From Neospora caninum Liverpool (Eukaryota; Apicomplexa; Conoidasida; Eucoccidiorida; Sarcocystidae): a stretch of 64,000 bases of DNA. A program made the position numbers and the translations under genes. Under the pieces are notes generated by a model. It ran no database searches. It was not told the DNA's origin and saw only the letters and a program-made list of their open reading frames with translations. How positions within the stretch are numbered: position 1 is the first letter of the stretch; every line of letters begins with the position of its first letter. Location: the NCBI RefSeq assembly GCF_000208865.1, contig NC_018390.1:909777-973776 (forward strand). The letters run 5' to 3'. Shown piece after piece: positions 1 to 10,793 of the stretch.

Positions 1-172
1 ATCTCTGTAGAGAGAAGGCGCGAGAGCCATATCTGGATTCTTGGAGTAGACATCCACTCATCAACATCGCCGTCTCGCTAATTGCGCGGTTGCATGCACT
101 AATATCTCACATTTGGATTGCCGAGTTCCAGAAAGCATGAAGGGGCAGCATGCATGAGCCTACAAAGGACTT

Positions 173-195
173 TATATATATATATATATATATAT
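173..195. repeat. (TA)n microsatellite
   Basis: A pure TA run lies upstream of the first recognisable exon of the NUMOD3-like gene. It is probably intronic. Confidence 0.9.
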
Positions 196-401
196 GCATA
201 TATCCAGCTCGTGTGGGACTGTGCATTAAGTTGCTGGATAGATGTGGTGCGTATGTGAATAACGCTGACTCGAGTCGCATGTTTCTCCGTTGTTTTTCTG
301 GAAGGTGCGTCTCGGTGTGATGAGTGCTTGTATTCGTCTGCATGCGGCTTCGCTGCACAATGTGGAAACAAAAGACGCCGTGTCATTTTTGTTCTTTGCA
401 G

Positions 402-2423
402 TGGAGAGACGAAACCTTTCGTCAGCGCATGCGAACAACGCGACGCCCGTACACAGAGGAACGACGCCGTGCTCTCAGTGCGAAGATCACGTGAGGTTTC
501 TCTTTTCTCTGCGCGTTTCCGTCGCTTGGTTTCCCTCTTTCGCTATTGATTCTCTTTCCTTCGTTTTCCTCCTCTTTCTGCCTCGCTCTGCCGTCTCCCG
601 TTTATCCTCTCGGTTTGTCTCTCACGCCCTCCTCCAGCTTTTTCTCGATGCCAGTCTCGCGTTTCTTTCGCTTCCTTTCTCTGCCAGGGCGATGTGGGCC
701 GAACGGACAGATTATCGAAGTCGCACTGTGGATGCCATTCGCTCGCGTTTCGATCGCTTGAAAGTCGAAGGATTCCCTCGAAAGCTGGGAAGGACGAAAA
801 TCCCAACGCAACGCGTGTTTTCGCGTTTTGCTTCCGGCCCAGCTTCGGTAAGAGCACGATCCTTTGAAGTCCTTCGCTCCTCATTTTCTCTGCAAAGCTG
901 TGGTTGTTTTCACGATTTGAAAGTCACGCATCTGCGTGCATCCACATATACAAGTATATATATATATATATAATGTCCACGGACGATATGCTTCCCTCCG
1001 CATGCGTACTTGCTCTGTGTTTGCACACCGCGGCGGGATTCGTCCCGCGTATGTTTTTTACAAAATGGCGGAGCTTCGTTGGAGGCGGCCCTTGAGACGG
1101 AATGCCACGCAGTCGCCTGCATTTCTGCGGATGTTTTTGCGGGGATATGAATCGCCTGTGCGTCGCCGACGGCGTACACACCTGGACGCATGCAGAATTC
1201 TGTGTCTGACGCATGCAAGCGCATGCAAGGATGTGCAGTGAATACACCACGCAGATGGAAAAAAGACAGAGACAAGAGCTAGCCCTTTCCTGCGGCCAAG
1301 AAATGCATGGTAGCACTTCGCTGCGGGGGAACCTCTGAAGGCGACCGCAGACGTTTTTCAGTCCTTTCCTGCCGTTTCTCTTCGCTCATTCCGTGGGTTC
1401 GCACTTCTCACGCTCTGGCTTTCTTCCTTCTTGTTCGGTTCTTGGTTTTCTTTTTTCTCATTCCGTCTCTTTCTCCGTGTGCTCTCTTCCTCTATTGTTC
1501 TTTGTCTCGAATTTTGACAATCCGTCTCTGTGTCCTTCTCGGGTTCCCTTTCTTTTCTTGGCTCTCCGCCTTTCCCAATTCGCCTGGCCTCGCGATCTCC
1601 GTGGCATCGTGGCGCCTGCAGGGAGGTTCCCGAGCACCAGATCTGTTCAGTCTGTTGGTGAAGCAAGTAAGCCAGCACGGGCGCGGCTGTTTGCTTGCGG
1701 TTTCGCACGCGAGTAAAGCAAATATGCGGTGAATGAGCAAAAAAAACAAACGTGTGCCTGTGGACGCACCTTTTTGCACCTTTATCTCAAGTTATAGACA
1801 CCGACAAAATGAGGCGGCGATGCGTGACAATGCAGAGAGAGATAGTAGACAAATAGGTGCGCCGAGAGAGAGACAGATAGAGGGACATAGACAGGCAGAG
1901 AGGTAGCGAGACAGACTGCCAGGGATAGGGAGGCTCGGGGACTCGAAAGTCTTGGAGCAGCACTCTGGGGGGGTTGGAAGCGACGAGCGCAGCGTCAGAC
2001 GAGACCTTTTCAACGTCGCTTTTTGTCGATTCCGTAGTCGCTCGATCGATGAGAACAACCGAATAGTGGCGACTCGAGCTTGGCTCTAGCGTTTTGAACA
2101 GGAAACGAAACAGTAGAGAGTGGAAGCTCTCGTGTGTCCCTCGGCGCGGAACACACGTCGGGGAGCCTGGGGCCTCGAAGCCGCGTTCGGTGTCGAGAGA
2201 GGGAGGTATTCGGTTCGGTTCTTTTGTGCATGATTCGCGGTTTTTGTGTGTGTTGCCGGACAAGCGTCTTCAGCCGAAACTCTTCCCCTTGCAACCCCCG
2301 CACTCTCAGCGCCAAGAATTCTGGCAGCGCATGTACCAGAAATTGTTGACAGAAGAGAAGGGAGAAGGCAAGGTCGCGGAAGACGAGAATCAAGGCGCGC
2401 GCGATGCGGGAGAGCACAACTAA
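402..2423 (+). CDS. 3' part of a gene with NUMOD3-like motif (partial, 5' end outside the window)
   Basis: Four exons fit splice consensus and phase: 402-490 (acceptor after TTCTTTGCAG, donor GTGAGG), 688-847 (acceptor CTGCCAG, donor GTAAGA), 1622-1666 (acceptor CCTGCAG, donor GTAAGC) and 2274-2423 (acceptor CTTCAG, stop TAA at 2421). Exon one ends in phase 2, exon two supplies the missing base, and the rest join in phase 0, so one frame runs through all four. The first two exons read RRPYTEERRRALSAKI, then MWAERTDYRSRTVDAIR. This resembles nuclease-associated modular domain 3 repeats (S/T-E-E-x-R-x-x-[IL]-S-x-[AK]-[IM]...W) known from plant and organellar proteins. The C-terminal exon is Gln/Glu-rich and basic-acidic (FWQRMYQKLL region). 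The function is unknown; NUMOD3 is associated with DNA binding. The family call is tentative, the exon chain firmer. Upstream exons must lie left of position 402 or outside the window. Confidence 0.55.
955..972. repeat. (TA)n microsatellite in intron
   Basis: A short TA run lies inside the 848-1621 intron of the NUMOD3-like gene. Confidence 0.85.
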
Positions 2424-5400
2424 CGCTGGCGCCGGCGGACTGAGGCTTATTCTCAGAAGCTGCAAAACCCCTCACACAGGAACACATGCCGATGCCTCAC
2501 ATATGCCGGCACCGCACTGCACGTCGAATGTCGGCACCACGCGGAGAGAAGCGACTCAGACGGCGCTCAAGGCTTCACTCCATCTCAATCCCGGCGAAAG
2601 AAGCAGCGAGCTCTAAACACTCTGATGAAAAAACCCGAGGAACACTTTTTCGGCCTCAATGTCAAGAGCTGTCAAAGCTAGGGCTCGTCCGCTTCAACGC
2701 TCTCCTTTTCCTCCTGGTTCACATGGGTGAAAAAAGGATTACACTTCCATAGATCCCCATGCGCATATATATATATATTTGTATAGGGTTGTCTACCTGG
2801 CTCGTTAGGAGCGTACATGCGTGTAGCTCGAAGTGCACATGCACTTGCAGTTGCGCAAATTCGACGGGGAGGACGGAGCTTCGGCGGAGATCCGCGGGAT
2901 GCCGACGACAGCTTCAAGCCATGTGAGAGGGGCTCTCACAGCATGCGGCCCCCGCTGTGTAGCCCAACTCCTCGCGTGTTCGGAGGCGGGAGGGAGGACG
3001 TTCTGCTGAGAAAAGGAGGGAAAAGTGGGGGGACGGGGTCTGGGAAGGAGGGCGGGGACATCGGTTGTCCCGTTCTGGCACCGGGACTGTGCATTTGTTC
3101 TCTCGTGTCAAGCAAACTAGGTTTTCCTTGCTTTTCTCGCCCAGTCGAAACCTTTTCAAGCACTGTACAGGAAGGCATTTCTCCCGTTTGGGTGGTTGGT
3201 ACCGTTTCAGGCTTTCGCCCTAGGAACTGCAGGCCTCCGTTTCCTGTGGTGCTTTGTCGCTTCAAGTGGAAGGCGCACTGACGAAGGGAAGGACTCCTTC
3301 CGTGCCACGTGCGGTGTCGGTAAACAGGGGTGATTTAAGGCTGGTAACAGCGAGGAACTAGGGGAGACTGGAGAGGTGAAGCGCCTCAGCCCTGGTTGGC
3401 CGCTGAGCCGTCTGACTGGAAAAGGCATTCCTCTCGAGCAGAATGCTGGGCTCTTTTTTACCGGCAGTTCTTTGAAGTTTACCTACAGCCGGAGAACCCG
3501 AGGAGAGACCCTTTGGAGCGTCCGAGAAGTTGCGCCAAACGCTGGATTCTGTAGGCTTGAACGAGGAGACACCGGTGGACGAAGGGAGCACTCGTGGCAT
3601 CCGGTTTGCTTTTGTCAATCTCTGGAAACGCTGCTGTAAACGATTCTGTGTGCACCGCTAAATTGCTGCAGCGAGACCGTCGAGCACCGCCCCGGGCACC
3701 AGCAACGCCAACGCAGAAGTCCCGAACGCCGTCGTGTGGGGTGCAAACGCGCAAAAGCAGATCTGGACGAGACTGCAACGGGTATTGCCCGTACACCGAA
3801 CACATTCGGGAAGCACGTCGATCTGCGAAAGTGGAACGGTTACGCTGGGCAGACACGTTTGGCCCGCACGAGTCCATCTGTTTAGCGATTACTAGACGAT
3901 GTCCGGTGCTCTGGTTTCTTTGATGGCAACTTCCAGCGACCCCCCGTCCCAGACTTGCACAGTCTCTGTTCGTCCTCGTTTCTCTGCTTCCTGGAAGCTC
4001 CGGGTAAAAAGACAAAGGTCGGGACGCCTCTGTTCTAAAGTTGCCCCCGAGTCACCCCACACATGTTTCTTTTCTCTAGTTGTTTCCGCACGCAGAAACG
4101 CAAAGCACACAAAAAAACCTGTCGCTAGCAGGAGTAGCCCCAACCCCCCCACCCCTGCAGGCCCCCGCAGGGAAGGTGCGATATAAAGCTTTCGAGCGCT
4201 GGGTCTGCGCCTGTCTGCGCGATTATCTGAAAAACCGACAGAGGCTGCTGTATACCTGGATTCGTGTGGACAACTTCTGGTGTCGCCGATATATGGCTGG
4301 CGACTGAAAAAGAATATATCAGCCCGCTCCAGAAAACACGGAAGCTCGTGCCAGAAGCCGAGTCATCCCTCAGAGATGGGTCTCTGCACGTTTTTGGCTC
4401 CGCTGTCCTGTACGTCACCCAAAAATCGGCTGTTTCGATTTTCCGCTCTGTTCGCGAGCTGCCGTAGGGAAAGCGAAGAGACGCGTTCCGACAAGCTATT
4501 GCGCCTTTCAGCTGCCTGTTCGCCGTGTGTGGCATTTTCTGGGATTTTTCGAGTGGATACCTGGAAACTTGCGCACCGCGACCCGAACAGCTTCCGTGGG
4601 GGATGCCGGCCGCGGAGTGGGAAGACCGACCATCTCCGGGGGGTTTACGATTTCTTCTCGCGCGTCCCGTCCGCAGTGGGCGAATCTCACACGTCGGCGT
4701 ATGGGGTGTGGAATCCAAAGTGGCCTCTTTTTTCCTTTCTGCTTTCTGTCTTATCTGACAGAAGAGGCAGCGACGTCCCGTCGCTAGCTTCTTTCCGACC
4801 CTTTTTCGAGGCCCGTACAACCGTTGCTGACCTCTTTACCTGTCTAACTTTTACCTCGGAAGTCTCTGTGTGGCCCCTCTCTCCGGTGTCCCAGAAGACG
4901 GCGTTCCGCTTGCTTCCGCCGGGAAGTCACCAGGCACAAACACGGTGTTTGTGCTTCTTTTGAGCCGCGGGGAAGTTGGCTAGGGGTGTCGAAACAAGTT
5001 GTCGAGGTTTGCTGTCTGCATTTTCCCTCGCTTTCCTCTCCCCACAAAGGTCATGCAGTTCTATCCCATGCCATGATGGAGAACCCGGCCCGTACGCAAG
5101 TCCCATCCCCTTCTCCCACTATCAGCAGTGCTGTGCTACGGGGTCACGTCTGTTAGAGTTTTTTCCGCTTCGCGGGCTCAAGTTGTAGGGTAGACTGACA
5201 TAGAGGCGTGTCCTCCGTATCCTCATGTTTCCCCGCAAAACTCCTGCGGTGATTCACGGGCTTCCTCCCTTCCCCTCCCCTCCCGTGATACACGTGCTCC
5301 GTAGTGACGCAGGGGGCTTCCACGACGGAGGCGGCGACTGAGTCTGTGGAGTTTCGGATGCTCCGAAGGTCTTTTCCTTTGTGCCCAGACGTTTGTATAG

Positions 5401-6823
5401 TTAAAATGATCAACGTCCAGGTGTTATCTGTACAATAATCGCGGTGTTTTTTACGTTTTTGCCGCATTCGACCAGCCCTCTCCTGCCCCGTGTGCTCCCG
5501 GGTAATATCCGCGAGTCCGCAAGAATCAGCTTTGGCTTCCGGGGCGTTTTTTGCATTTCCACGCTCCTGTCCCTTGTACGTTTCGTTTTACAGTGACGGT
5601 GCACATTTCTTCCAACACATCGCCTCCCACCCGTCGGGAACTCTTGAGTGAATACCTACGCAAACCCATGTAGAGAAGGGCTGCCGGGGCTCATCGGACG
5701 CCCTTCCTCGTCCTCTTCTACCCCTCCCTCCCCCCTTCCCCCCGCTGCCGCATTCTTTTCTGTCTTCGCCCCCATATTGTTTCGTCGTGCTCCGACTCCG
5801 TCCCGTCTCCACCTCTCCCTTCAAACCCCCCTCCTCTCTCAGCCGACGCGGAGGATCCGCGCGACCGGTTTGTTGCTTTCTGCTTTAGGGAACGTACGTT
5901 TTTTTATCATATAGTTGTGTGCACATCGACGCGCAAGATATACAGCCATACGTGCATGAATGCAAACTCCTGTGTAGCCTGTGTCGTCGCAGTCCCTCTC
6001 GAGTGTACAGGCCCAGGCCACGATGGCGAGCCTGTGGAGTCCCAAGCACGGGACTTGCGCAGAGCGTCTGCGTCTCCCCTTGAGGTTGTGGTAGTTTTTC
6101 GAGGTTGGGAATTCCTCGATCTGTATTTTTTCTGTAGTTTCGTTGTTTCGCTCCCGTTTTCAAGTCCAGACCACCCTCCCGGTCGTCCTGCGCCCCTCCC
6201 CCTCCTCCCCCCCGTGTGGCGATGATTCATATATCTCTATTATGTAGATGTATATATGTGTATATATCATTCCAATAAGGAAGTACATAAAGCTGCACAT
6301 ACGTCCTCCCCGTTTAGTCAAGGAGAGTGTCGTTTCAAGGAGAACGCAGTTGATTCCTCGTTCGTCTTTGAGCAGAAGTGGACAATTTCCTTCCCGGTCT
6401 CATGCCCCGTTGTGAACGCATGCAATCTTTCGGGTGCTCGGCCTTCGAAGTGACGCGTGCGCATGCACCCGTTTTTGCCGCCCAACGCGTGCACAGGTGC
6501 CAGCGGTCTCGAGTGTTTTCCTGTGTGTAGAGTGCTGAGGAACTCGTGCACCAGAAGAGGGAATCTCTGCTCGACGCAGACTACAGAGAAATCAGCTTTT
6601 CCGGGGAGCGGGCGCACGCGTCTGGTCTCGCCTCGAGTTTCTCAGTTTCCGCCGGGAGCCTCGACGAAGACCGTCGGCGCACGCGGGGTCGGCTCGGCGT
6701 GCTGTGTGTGGACCCCGTGGTGTCCAGTGCGTCGGTCGCCTGTGTGTCTCGCGTGTATCTTTTCCCGCGGGCTGTTCCCGGCGGTTGACTCCTTGTTCAG
6801 TTTGTGTGCGTGGCTTTGGCGCG
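2424..6823. other. Intergenic: 3' flank of NUMOD3-like gene and promoter/5' UTR of transporter
   Basis: No chain of exons could be supported on either strand. The stretch holds a small TA run near 2765-2780, pyrimidine-rich patches (5695-5835 and 6170-6225) and a TA-rich patch at 6227-6270. Open frames of 60-230 codons occur on both strands, but they have no biased composition, splice context or recognisable motif. The last part is presumably the transcribed leader of the BT1 transporter; the start of transcription cannot be fixed by eye. Confidence 0.6.
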
Positions 6824-9800
6824 ATGGCGTCTCTCGCGTGTTGTTTGTCGGCGAATCCCCTCGCTGCGTTGGCCGCAGGTTGTTGGGGGCGGTGCGCCGG
6901 AAAGAAGTCGGCCAGCGCTCAAGACGCCTCGGGGCCTGACGTCGTTCGTCTGTGCACCTGCTCCAAGTCCCTCTCCGGCAGCTTCGCGAAGCAGGCCTCG
7001 GGCTTGTCCGTCTACGCGGACCGGGGATCAGGTGGGGAATCGAGGCCTGGCTTTCTCCGGAAATTCAGCGGTCCAGTGGTGTCAAAGGGCGACAGCAGCC
7101 TCGAGGACGGCGCGGAGGAAAGTGGAGCCAAGTCGTCGCGATCCAGCGACAGAAAGCATCGCGCCTTGCCGCGCGCGGACTCGGACGATGTCGAGATGGG
7201 CGCGGGGGAGTCGGGCGCGGGAGCAGACACAGAGGAAAACTTGGAAAGTTGTGTGGAACCGGTGCCTGGACGCCGGAACGTCTGTCCGACCTGCGGAGGC
7301 GTTGTCGCGTCTCCCGGCGAGACCTTGATTCTTGTTCCGCCCCTGGAGGTCGACGAAGAGGACAGCGTCGCTGAGCAGCGACGCAAGAAGACTTGCCAGG
7401 AATCGTGTTTCGATCGCCTGGAACACATCAATCCAGTGAACCTGCTCCGCTTCGCAGCTCGGGTTCGTCGCCATGTCGGAAGTCCTTTCTTCCTTCTCCT
7501 CCTCTCTGTGTTTGGCGGCGTGCGCGGGATCTTGTACGGCCTCACGCACCGCTCCCTGCTTCCCTACTTGAAGAGTATCGACCAAGACGCAGCAACGTAC
7601 CAAGGCATAGACGCCCTCGGAACCGTCATCTGGGGCATGATGGGTGTGGTCGGTACCATCAGCGACTCAGTTCCCCTGGGCGGGTACCACAAGCGCTACT
7701 ACATGCTCATCGCGAACGTCGTCGGAGTGTGTGGGGTCACGCTGCTCGCCACGTGTCCCGCGCACCTGGTTGCGCAGAACGTGTGGATCGTCGGGTTGGC
7801 CATGTTCCTCATCTGTACGCAGATGAGCACCTTGGTTCTCATGTGTTCCGGCAAGTACAGCGAAATGATGGAGAAGAATCCGGAAATGAAGGCGGACATT
7901 GTGACATTTGTCTTCATGTGTTGGATGGTCGGGAACCTCATCGGAACGTCAATTGTGGGTCCCATCTCGGACGCCGTGGGGACGCAGCCGCTGTACTACC
8001 TGGCTCTGCCCATTGCGGCCCAGTCCGTGGTGCCGATCGTCCTGGGTTTCCTTCCCGAGGAAAAGGTTCAGTTCCGGATTCTGACGAACAAACTGTTGGG
8101 ACACAAACGGTTCTTCCTCATGGCTTTGGCCATCGGAGTGGCGGCGACTGGCGTCGTCGTCATCACCATTGCGTTCCCCGGTTCGAGCGCCGTCATGATT
8201 CCGTACTGCAGCCTGGTTTCCGTCTTCCTCATTGCTCTCTGTCTGTTCTGTCTCCCTCCCAAACTCGCCAAGTGCAACCTGTATCTCTTCCTCTGGGGCC
8301 TAGTCAACGTCTCCGTCTCCGGCGCCCTCGACTTCTTCTACACAGCGAGCCCAAAGTGCCTTCCCGATGGCCCTCACTTTGACTACACATACTACGCGAC
8401 CTACATCTCCGTCGCAGGCGCTCTGGCGAACTGGGCGGGCATCTGGGTGTTCCACTCGTTCTTGGCGGACTGGACCTTCCGGCACGTCTTCTGGTTGTCG
8501 ATTGCCGTGCGCGCTGTCGCGTCGCTCTTCGACTACGTCATGGTGCTTCGGCTCAATCTGTACATTGGCATTCCTGACAAGTTCATGTATCTTTTCGGCG
8601 ATGCCATCATCCTCAACTTGGTCAACACGCTGAACCACATGCCCGGATACATTCTGACCTCTCGCCTGTGTCCGACGGGGCTGGAGAGCACGGCGTACGC
8701 CGTGATGGACGGCATGTCACATCTGGGTTGGAATTTCTCCAAGCAGTTTGGTGTCTTCGCGACGGAGCTGGCAGGCATTGCGACGGGCGAAAACAGCCCG
8801 GGAGGCTGTGACTTCAACAACCTCGGGAACCTCGCTCTCATTACTCAGGTCGCACTTCCGCTCCTCGCAATTCCCCTGTCCTTCCTCCTCCTCCCGAACT
8901 CTCCAATGTCTGAGCGCGTTCGACAGGACCTCGACGAAAATGTGGAGGCCGACAAGACGGATGAAGGGAAGGGGAACCTCGAGCTGAAGGACAGAGGAAT
9001 TAGCGAGAGCACCAAGTGCTCCGCCATGGACCGGGGCAGCACCACGACCAGTGTCGCCGAAACGGTGACGCCACTGACAGGTGTATGTACACCGGGAGGC
9101 ACGAGTGCTGTGAGCGACGTTGACGACGGTGTATCTCTGGAAGTCGACGATGATCTGTTTTTCAAGCCGGCCGGCGGGGACGGGTCGCAAGATGACGTGG
9201 AAGCGCCAGAAAGAAGTTACCTCGGCTCCGAGAGGAGGATGCGACTGGTTCGAATAAAGCGGACGGACGCAGACATGAGCGACACGTCCCAGATGTCTTC
9301 GGAGATAGAGCCGGCTGGCCACGCCGGAGAGACTGAGGCACTCCGGGCTCCAGCTGGCGACGGGTGTGGCCTCCCAGAAGGTGGACGGTGGTCCCGCGGC
9401 GAGTTGGAGTACCCGAGTTGGGACCGGCCGCAGCGGTCGGGTTCGAGTCACCGGGTGGTGTCCCCCTTCCCACACGTGCGTTCTGGGTTAGGTTCCTCGC
9501 GTGCAACGCGGGGCGACGAGGGAGGTGACGGGAATGGGTACATCAAAATGCGTCCCGAGAGGGAGAGCCGTGGAAGCGTCAGTCGCGCGTTCCACATGGT
9601 GTCGAGTAGTCCCAGCTCTCCGGCCGGCGATGACGCTGTGCGGGCGAGGCCTCAGCCAGGGCCGAACAGTCAGAGTGCGTTTGCATGTGGTGCACAGCGT
9701 TCTGACCATAGTGAAAGCGTAGAAGAGACGGGAGAGGGAACGATCCCTCTCGGCCTTAGGCACGGCAGTTATTTCCTTGCAAAGGGAGGCATTCTTGACT

Positions 9801-9865
9801 ACGCTTGCGACCACGAAGTCGGCGCAGAGTCGCCGACGAATGGTTCCTTGGCCCGTCTTCAGTGA
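6824..9865 (+). CDS. BT1-family (folate/biopterin-type) major facilitator transporter
   Basis: A single exon of 1013 codons. The start is the ATG at 6824 in the context TTTGGCGCGATGGCG; the frame is open further upstream but has no better start. Residues about 1-215 are hydrophilic and include a CPTCGG motif. Residues about 218-695 hold roughly twelve hydrophobic segments beginning SPFFLLLLSVFGGVRG, with the BT1-type stretch GLTHRSLLPYLKS, and motifs such as GYHKRYYMLIANVVG and SRLCPTGLESTAYA. The last ~310 residues are a charged, Ser/Gly/Glu-rich cytosolic tail. BT1 proteins carry folates, biopterin or related compounds across membranes in kinetoplastids, apicomplexans and plants, and exogenous folate uptake by this family is known for coccidians. 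The substrate here cannot be read from sequence. The family call is firm. It could equally be one of several paralogues with another substrate. Confidence 0.9.
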   Translation: MASLACCLSANPLAALAAGCWGRCAGKKSASAQDASGPDVVRLCTCSKSLSGSFAKQASGLSVYADRGSGGESRPGFLRKFSGPVVSKGDSSLEDGAEESGAKSSRSSDRKHRALPRADSDDVEMGAGESGAGADTEENLESCVEPVPGRRNVCPTCGGVVASPGETLILVPPLEVDEEDSVAEQRRKKTCQESCFDRLEHINPVNLLRFAARVRRHVGSPFFLLLLSVFGGVRGILYGLTHRSLLPYLKSIDQDAATYQGIDALGTVIWGMMGVVGTISDSVPLGGYHKRYYMLIANVVGVCGVTLLATCPAHLVAQNVWIVGLAMFLICTQMSTLVLMCSGKYSEMMEKNPEMKADIVTFVFMCWMVGNLIGTSIVGPISDAVGTQPLYYLALPIAAQSVVPIVLGFLPEEKVQFRILTNKLLGHKRFFLMALAIGVAATGVVVITIAFPGSSAVMIPYCSLVSVFLIALCLFCLPPKLAKCNLYLFLWGLVNVSVSGALDFFYTASPKCLPDGPHFDYTYYATYISVAGALANWAGIWVFHSFLADWTFRHVFWLSIAVRAVASLFDYVMVLRLNLYIGIPDKFMYLFGDAIILNLVNTLNHMPGYILTSRLCPTGLESTAYAVMDGMSHLGWNFSKQFGVFATELAGIATGENSPGGCDFNNLGNLALITQVALPLLAIPLSFLLLPNSPMSERVRQDLDENVEADKTDEGKGNLELKDRGISESTKCSAMDRGSTTTSVAETVTPLTGVCTPGGTSAVSDVDDGVSLEVDDDLFFKPAGGDGSQDDVEAPERSYLGSERRMRLVRIKRTDADMSDTSQMSSEIEPAGHAGETEALRAPAGDGCGLPEGGRWSRGELEYPSWDRPQRSGSSHRVVSPFPHVRSGLGSSRATRGDEGGDGNGYIKMRPERESRGSVSRAFHMVSSSPSSPAGDDAVRARPQPGPNSQSAFACGAQRSDHSESVEETGEGTIPLGLRHGSYFLAKGGILDYACDHEVGAESPTNGSLARLQ

Positions 9866-10761
9866 ACGAGACAGAAAACACAGGAAGAGTTCCCAGCTCG
9901 CCGCTACGCGAAAATGCTAGCAAAAGGGTTCGGGCACCGCTTCTGTGGAAAGTTTACGGGTGGGCACGTGCACGAGAATTCGGGGTTGTCAGGAGCTGGA
10001 ACAGAAGTGACTCCTGACGAACCGTCAGAATTCTGAGAGGGGAGAAACGATGCATTATTCAACAGTCAGTGAGCCAGGTGAAGCAAGATTGTGAAACATC
10101 TGCTTTCTCGGTGGACGGTCGGTACCAGAAAGCCTGCGGGAGCGTAAAGGTGGTTCCATGTTTGTGTTTGCTCTGGGAAGAGGAAGGTGACAGTGTCATG
10201 GCCGGGCATTTACATGGATAGGCCTGTACAAGCGTACATGCATCTATGTAGTTGAGTCTAGCTCTTCTGGTGTTGAACGGAAGAAGGACCAGCATCGATG
10301 GGGCTTGGAGTCGCAAGCGCCTGACATCGATCGCCGGGGTGCTGCCTCTCCACTTGTGTATGGTGCCTGTGAAGAGGTCGGGCGAAACATTCGTCCATCT
10401 CAAAATTCTTCGAATTTGCCTGTAGTATGTGCGCAAGTGCGAAAGGTTGCATGATCCCATCCCTAGGCGTGTATGTGTGAATAATTGGAGCGCGATCCTT
10501 CAATTCAGAGCACCAAAAAGACTGGTGTTGCTTCTGGACGGGATTTGTTAGTGTGACGAACTCCGAGGGTGGCTGTCAGGGAAAAGAGAAAGTGTGTCGT
10601 GCTCCGCCCTTGTGATGCAAATGCAACGGGCGAGAACGAGAACTGCTCAGCGGAGGTGAAATTTCAACGCTATACTGTTGTGCAATAGTGCGTGTATGTG
10701 TTCTTGAGTATATCGTTGATTTGGTGACAGCATCTGCAGGAGTTGCGGTGACGCCTAATCT

Positions 10762-10793
<32 letters not shown>

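Noticed and set aside
4280..4963. 227-codon plus-strand frame
   Set aside because: The left end lacks an ATG context, there is no recognisable motif, and a frame of similar length lies on the other strand.
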